Shown: positions 60,180-64,000 of the stretch, piece by piece
Layout: each line of letters starts with the position of its first letter
Position numbering within the stretch: the stretch's first letter is position 1
Source: Eriocheir sinensis
Lineage: Eukaryota; Arthropoda; Malacostraca; Decapoda; Varunidae
Direction: 5' to 3'
Assembly: GCF_024679095.1 (NCBI RefSeq)
Contig: NC_066568.1
Span: 4,557,718-4,621,717, forward strand
DNA length: 64,000 bases
Position numbers and translations under genes: made by a program
Notes under the pieces: generated by a model
Databases searched by the model: none
The model's input: only the letters and a program-made list of their open reading frames with translations
What the model was told of the DNA's origin: nothing

Positions 60180-60695
60180 GCCCACGTGACCACCACCACC
60201 ACTGCCCGCTACTTACAACGGCCATTTCCTCTCAAAAACACCCTCGTAGGCTTGTTTCTACTCACCTTAAATGTCCTACGTGTCCTCATCTCCTCGTTTG
60301 TGGCTCAAGAACGTCCTGCAGCCTCTAGGAATCCTACAGGAGCTAAAATACCGAGGAGATGCACTTCCGTAACCTGCCACAGTGGAGGACACTCGCCGCG
60401 GGGCCTCACTGGAGCACGGACCAATCAGCGGCCGAGGATCTTGTGACGTCACTGGAACGCGGACCAATCAGCGGCCGAGTAGCTTGTGACGTCACGGAGC
60501 CCTCTAAGGATTACGTCATAGCTCTTTATATTATTTGATTTTACGATTCCTTGCTTCTCGTTAGTTTTTGATACTACTATTAATAATCTTGGTGTGTTAT
60601 CAGCGTCGTAGAGTTCATAAAAAAGGGATGTCATTGGAGAGAAAGAGTAAATCGTATTAACCAATCAGCGGCCGAGCAGCCTGTGACGTCACGGC
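60180..60695. promoter_or_regulatory. Promoter-like block in intron 7: three CCAAT-CRE modules, YY1-like and E-box sites
   Basis: CCAATCAGCGGCCGAG occurs at 60421, 60464 and 60661; each is followed 23 bases after its first base by a perfect TGACGTCA (60444, 60487, 60684). CACGTG lies at 60183-60188 and a YY1-like AACGGCCATTT at 60217-60227. The block is GC-rich and CpG-containing, unlike the rest of the intron. It could drive a short transcript encoding the C-terminal coil, an antisense transcript, or act as an enhancer. Confidence 0.5.
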
Positions 60696-60786
60696 GCCCA
60701 TTAAAGATTGCATCATAGTTCTGTATATAATTTGACCCAGCCCCTCAATCCCTTAACTAAAAACCCTTATTAATCACCCACAACAG

Positions 60787-61060
60787 GAACAGAAGAGGAG
60801 TCGAGAGAGCCATCGTGTCCGTAGAGGAGGAGATCACGGAGGTCACTGCCCGCCTGTCCGTGCTGCAGAGGGAGGCACAGCAGGCGAGGGAGAAGCTAGA
60901 GGCGGCGGTGACAGCGGGGCTCTCGCAGTGGGCTGACAAGGGGGTGCTGACGCCTAAGTCCTCCCTTACGAGAAGACGAGGAAGGGGTGCAGAGGAGGTG
61001 GAGGAGGAGGAGACGACGACGGAGGAGGAGGAGGAGGAAGTGGAGGAGTCTGAGGCGTGA
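60787..61060 (+). CDS. Exon 8: coiled-coil segment 2, acidic tail and stop (residues 2001-2091)
   Basis: The acceptor is ACCCACAACAG; the first G completes Gly2001. The coil continues (IVSVEEEITEVTARLSVLQ, REAQQAREKLEAAV), followed by SQWADKGVLTPKSSLTRRRG and a highly acidic tail ending EEVEESEA, then TGA at 61058-61060. Immediately after the stop the purine-rich sequence continues without a frame. The last 75 coding bases and about 100 bases past the stop are duplicated at 62536-62703. Confidence 0.87.
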
Positions 61061-61890
61061 TTTGAGGAAGAAAGGAGGAGGAGGAAGAGGAGGAAAAGAG
61101 AAAGAGGAGGAGGAGGTGAAGAACAAGTACGAGAAGAGGAGGAGAAAGAGGAAGAATAAGAAGAGAAGAAGAGGAGAAAGAGGAAGAATATGAAGGGAAG
61201 AGGAAGAGAAGTAGAAAAGGAAGAGGAGGAGAATTAGTAGAAGAGGAGAAAGAGGAAGAAGAAGAAGAGAAGAAGATACGTAGAAGAGGAAGAGAAGGAG
61301 AATTAGTAGAAGAGGAGGAGGAGAAGGAAGAATAAGAAGAGAAGGAGGAAGAATAAGAAGAGAAGAATAAAAGAAGAAGAGGAAGAGGAGGAGAAGAATG
61401 TCTGTGATTTTAGGAAGTAGGGAATGGAAAAAAGAAGAAGAAAAAATGAGCATAATTTTTTTTATGAATCGTGATTAATATTAGTATCGAAAAGAAGATA
61501 TTTGTGAAGAGAAAAGGAAAAGGAGGAGGAGGAGGAGGAAAAAGAAGAAAGAGGAGTTATAAGAGGCTGCAAATTATATGAAACGTGATTTTTAAGAAAG
61601 TAGGAAGAAAAAATAGATAAAAATACTTGTCACATACTACTACTACTACTACTACTACTATTACTGCTACTACTACTATTACTACTACTACTACTACTAC
61701 TATTACTATAACTACTACTACTACTACTACTGATAATAATAATAATAGACAAGAAAATAACAAGGAAAAGTCTCATAATGAAGGTTGTTGTATTAATAAT
61801 GATGAAAAAACACTTAATTGATCTTGTAAATATAAATAAATTGTGATAACCTCTTGTATGTGTAAAAATAAATTGATATATAAAGTATGT
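61061..61890 (+). other. Candidate 3'UTR with poly(A) signals
   Basis: Purine-rich sequence follows the stop to about 61560, then a (TAC)n run at 61636-61730. AATAAA occurs at 61835-61840 and again at 61867-61872, in A/T-rich context suited to cleavage. The exact end cannot be set from sequence alone. Confidence 0.45.
61636..61745. repeat. (TAC)n/(TAA)n in the candidate 3'UTR
   Basis: Triplet array with TATTAC interruptions. Confidence 0.93.
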
Positions 61891-61919
61891 ATAAATAGAT
61901 TATGTATAAATTGTTAACT

Positions 61920-62535
61920 AGTGCTAACCTATTGTATGTATGTATGTATGTATGTATGAATGAAAGCAATTGTAAAGTAGTTGTAATCTATTGTATGAAT
62001 GTATAAATGAATAGATGGAACTGATGAATAGGGAGAGTTTACTGTATATATAAATGAACCAATACAATAAGCAATAGACTACTGTATTAATGCGTAAATG
62101 ATAAACTGTTACATGATGAGTCTAATGTATGAATGTATAAATGAATAGATAGGATTGATGAAAAGGGAGAGTTTATTGTATATGTAAATGAACCAATACA
62201 ATAAGCTATAGAATGATAAACTATTACATGATGAGTCTAATGTATGAATGTATAAATGAATAAACTGGTGACTAGGGATGGCTTGCTGTATATAAATGAA
62301 CAATACATGAATAACTCTATGAATATATAAATGAGAGGACAAATGAATAGGATGCTATAAAATACTGTATAAAGAAGTAAATGAATGAGTAAATTAAATA
62401 CAAGTGATGCCCTATATAGTCATCTACTGTATAAATTCATCAATAAAAGATAGATAAACAAATAATTGGATAGATAGATAAATACATTCTGATGGCTAAC
62501 TGTATAATGCATGTATGAATGAATTAAATATTGGA
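61920..62535. repeat. Degenerate (TATG/AATG) and a 115-135 bp tandem repeat
   Basis: TGATGAGTCTAATGTATGAA and GAACCAATACAATAAGC recur near 62048, 62114, 62190 and 62234. Confidence 0.8.
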
Positions 62536-62703
62536 GGGTGCAGAGGAGGGAGAGGAGGAGAAGATGACGACGGAGGAGGAAGAGGAAGAAGTGGAGGAGT
62601 CTGAAACATGATTTGAGGAAGAAGGGAGGAGAAGGAGAAGAGGAGGAGGTGAAGAACAAGTAGGAGAAGAGGAGGAGAAAGAGGAAGAATAAGAAGAGAA
62701 AAA
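62536..62703 (+). pseudogene. Partial duplicate of the end of exon 8 and its 3'UTR
   Basis: Matches 60984-61165 closely: GGGTGCAGAGGAG, ACGACGGAGGAGGA, AAGTGGAGGAGTCTGA, then a stop in the same place (ACATGA for GCGTGA), GATTTGAGGAAGAA and GAGGTGAAGAACAAGTA. No splice acceptor or upstream exon accompanies it. Confidence 0.85.
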
Positions 62704-62715
62704 GAGAAACATTAA

Positions 62716-63264
62716 CCTGGTACCAGCGACGGACCAAATTTGTGGCTTTACCGTGTACCAGTGACGGACCAAATTTGTGGCTTTACCGTGTAGCAGCGAC
62801 GGGCCAAATTTGTGGCTTTACCGTGTAGCAGCGACGGGCCAAATTTGTGGCTTTACCGTGTAGCAGTGACGGGCCAAATTTGTGGCTTTACCGTGTAGCA
62901 GTGACGGGCCAAATTTGTGGCTTTACCGTGTACCAGTGACGGGCTAAATTTGTGGCTTTACCGTGTAGCAGTGACGGGCCAAATTTGTGGCTTTACCGTG
63001 TAGCAACGACGGGCCAAATTTGTGGCTTTACCGTGTAGCAGCGACGGGCCAAATTTGTGGCTTTACCATGTAGCAGTGACGGGCCAAATTTGTGGCTTTA
63101 CCGTGTAGCAGTGACTATGATATAACCCCCCAAAATACATGATGCATAAACTGACCACAAATGCGTTGATATATATTATGAAATGGTTTGCGTGAGTGAT
63201 GATTTTTTCTCATTTTTCTCGCTTAGAGGAACCATTAAGAAACATGATCCCCGAAGCTACCGGG
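62716..63264 (+). mobile_element. TTAA-flanked piggyBac-like non-autonomous element, copy C (549 bp), about 11 repeat units
   Basis: TTAA at 62712-62715; left end CCTGGTACCAGCGACGG; right end GAAGCTACCGGG followed by TTGA (a one-base change of TTAA). About 11 units of a 35-bp repeat (TAGCAGCGACGGGCCAAATT plus TGTGGCTTTACCGTG) start at the left end. Then comes the same unique tail as copy B. Non-coding. Confidence 0.8.
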
Positions 63265-63269
63265 TTGAA

Positions 63270-63800
63270 GGAGTGAATGAATGGAATTAAATTATAGTTT
63301 ACTGCATGGTATATGTATGAATGGATATGCTAAAGAATGTATAAATTAATGCAACTGGTAAATAATAAGTGAATGAATGAATGACAAAGTGTATAATAGA
63401 AAAAATATAAAAATAATGTATGAAAATGTATAATGTGTAGAAGTCCATTGATTATGTAAATACAGCATACGTCATACATCAACATATCAGTCATGTATAG
63501 AGGGAGTGCAAATACATATACATATACAACTGGAAGCAATAATAATGTCATTTGTGTGTATTTATGAATGTATGGATATTATGATGCAACTGTGTACCTA
63601 CTGGTGATTAGAGAACAATGATTATATTTGATTAAGAAATTTTGTGTTTTAATAACCTGTGAATTGTATCAGTTATATATATTTTTCTTTACCTTCTTTT
63701 TTCATGTTTTCTTTCAGGTAACAATATTTTTTTCTTAGCTTTTCATAATTTTTCTACTTTTTTTTTTTCATTTTGGTTATATTTGATTAACCCCTTGACT
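63270..63800. other. A/T-rich downstream sequence, nothing recognised
   Basis: Short AATGAATGAATGA and TATACATATAC repeats only. Confidence 0.5.
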
Positions 63801-63803
63801 GTG

Positions 63804-64000
63804 GATTTCCTACAAGAAGACATCACCAAGCTACAGGAGTGGAACAAAAAGTGGCTGCTACAATTCAATGAAGAAAAATGTAAAGTCCTGCACCTTGGGA
63901 GGGGATATCCTGCATACCAATACCACATGGGAAACACTCCACTATCCACCACAGAGGCAGAGAAAGACCTGGGAGTGTATGTTACCAGGCTACCAGTGAA
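63804..64000 (+). pseudogene. 5'-truncated LINE reverse transcriptase, running off the window
   Basis: The frame from 63804 reads DFLQEDITKLQEWNKKWLLQ, FNEEKCKVLHLGRGYPAYQY and HMGNTPLSTTEAEKDLGVYV, the region just after the catalytic YADD of CR1/jockey-type reverse transcriptases. The frame is intact to the window end. The palm and everything upstream are missing, so this is a 5'-truncated insertion. Confidence 0.8.

Overview
This is eukaryotic, arthropod-type DNA, most likely from a decapod crustacean. The evidence is dense di- and trinucleotide microsatellites, decapod-like non-LTR retrotransposon fragments, arthropod TTAGG-type motifs in introns, long introns with GT-AG splice sites, and a single recognisable protein-coding gene. 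There is no bacterial gene organisation, and almost every other open frame is an artefact of a simple repeat. The assignment to decapods is inference from repeat style, not a database match.

Layout. Positions 1-29,800 are intergenic or upstream sequence. They hold purine and pyrimidine tracts, microsatellites and tandem minisatellites. There are decayed LINE copies at 1.4-2.5 kb and 8.4-9.5 kb, the latter with both flanks in (CT)n. A compact GC-rich promoter-like island with four CCAAT boxes lies near 2.8 kb. Small unique islands with CACCTG and TTAATTA motifs separate the microsatellites.

The gene runs on the + strand from 29,807 to 61,060 as eight coding exons: 29807-29994, 44800-44932, 47488-47649, 48808-51637, 53349-53575, 54167-56458, 59129-59298 and 60787-61060. 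All splice phases agree, and the joined frame is 6,276 nt (2,091 residues plus stop). The protein has an acidic/basic N-terminus, a PH-like domain (about residues 64-172), a very long Glu/Lys-rich linker, and a second PH domain (about 1105-1200) split by the exon 5/6 junction. A second long disordered region, a short C-terminal coiled coil and an acidic tail follow. It is probably a membrane- or cytoskeleton-associated scaffold. I could not assign a family or symbol; MPRIP/outspread has a loosely similar layout but this is unproven.

Introns carry microsatellites right up to several splice sites: (ATT)n six bases after the exon 1 donor, (CT)n as the polypyrimidine tract of exon 4, and poly-T before exon 6. 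Intron 7 contains a promoter-like block with three CCAAT-CRE modules at identical spacing. Downstream of the stop there is a candidate 3'UTR with AATAAA signals, a partial duplicate of the last exon, and the start of another LINE that runs off the window.

The most interesting mobile DNA is a small TTAA-flanked, piggyBac-like non-autonomous element present three times (32.3, 57.5 and 62.7 kb). It contains a 35-bp minisatellite built from its own terminal sequence and expanded to about 13, 2.6 and 11 units.
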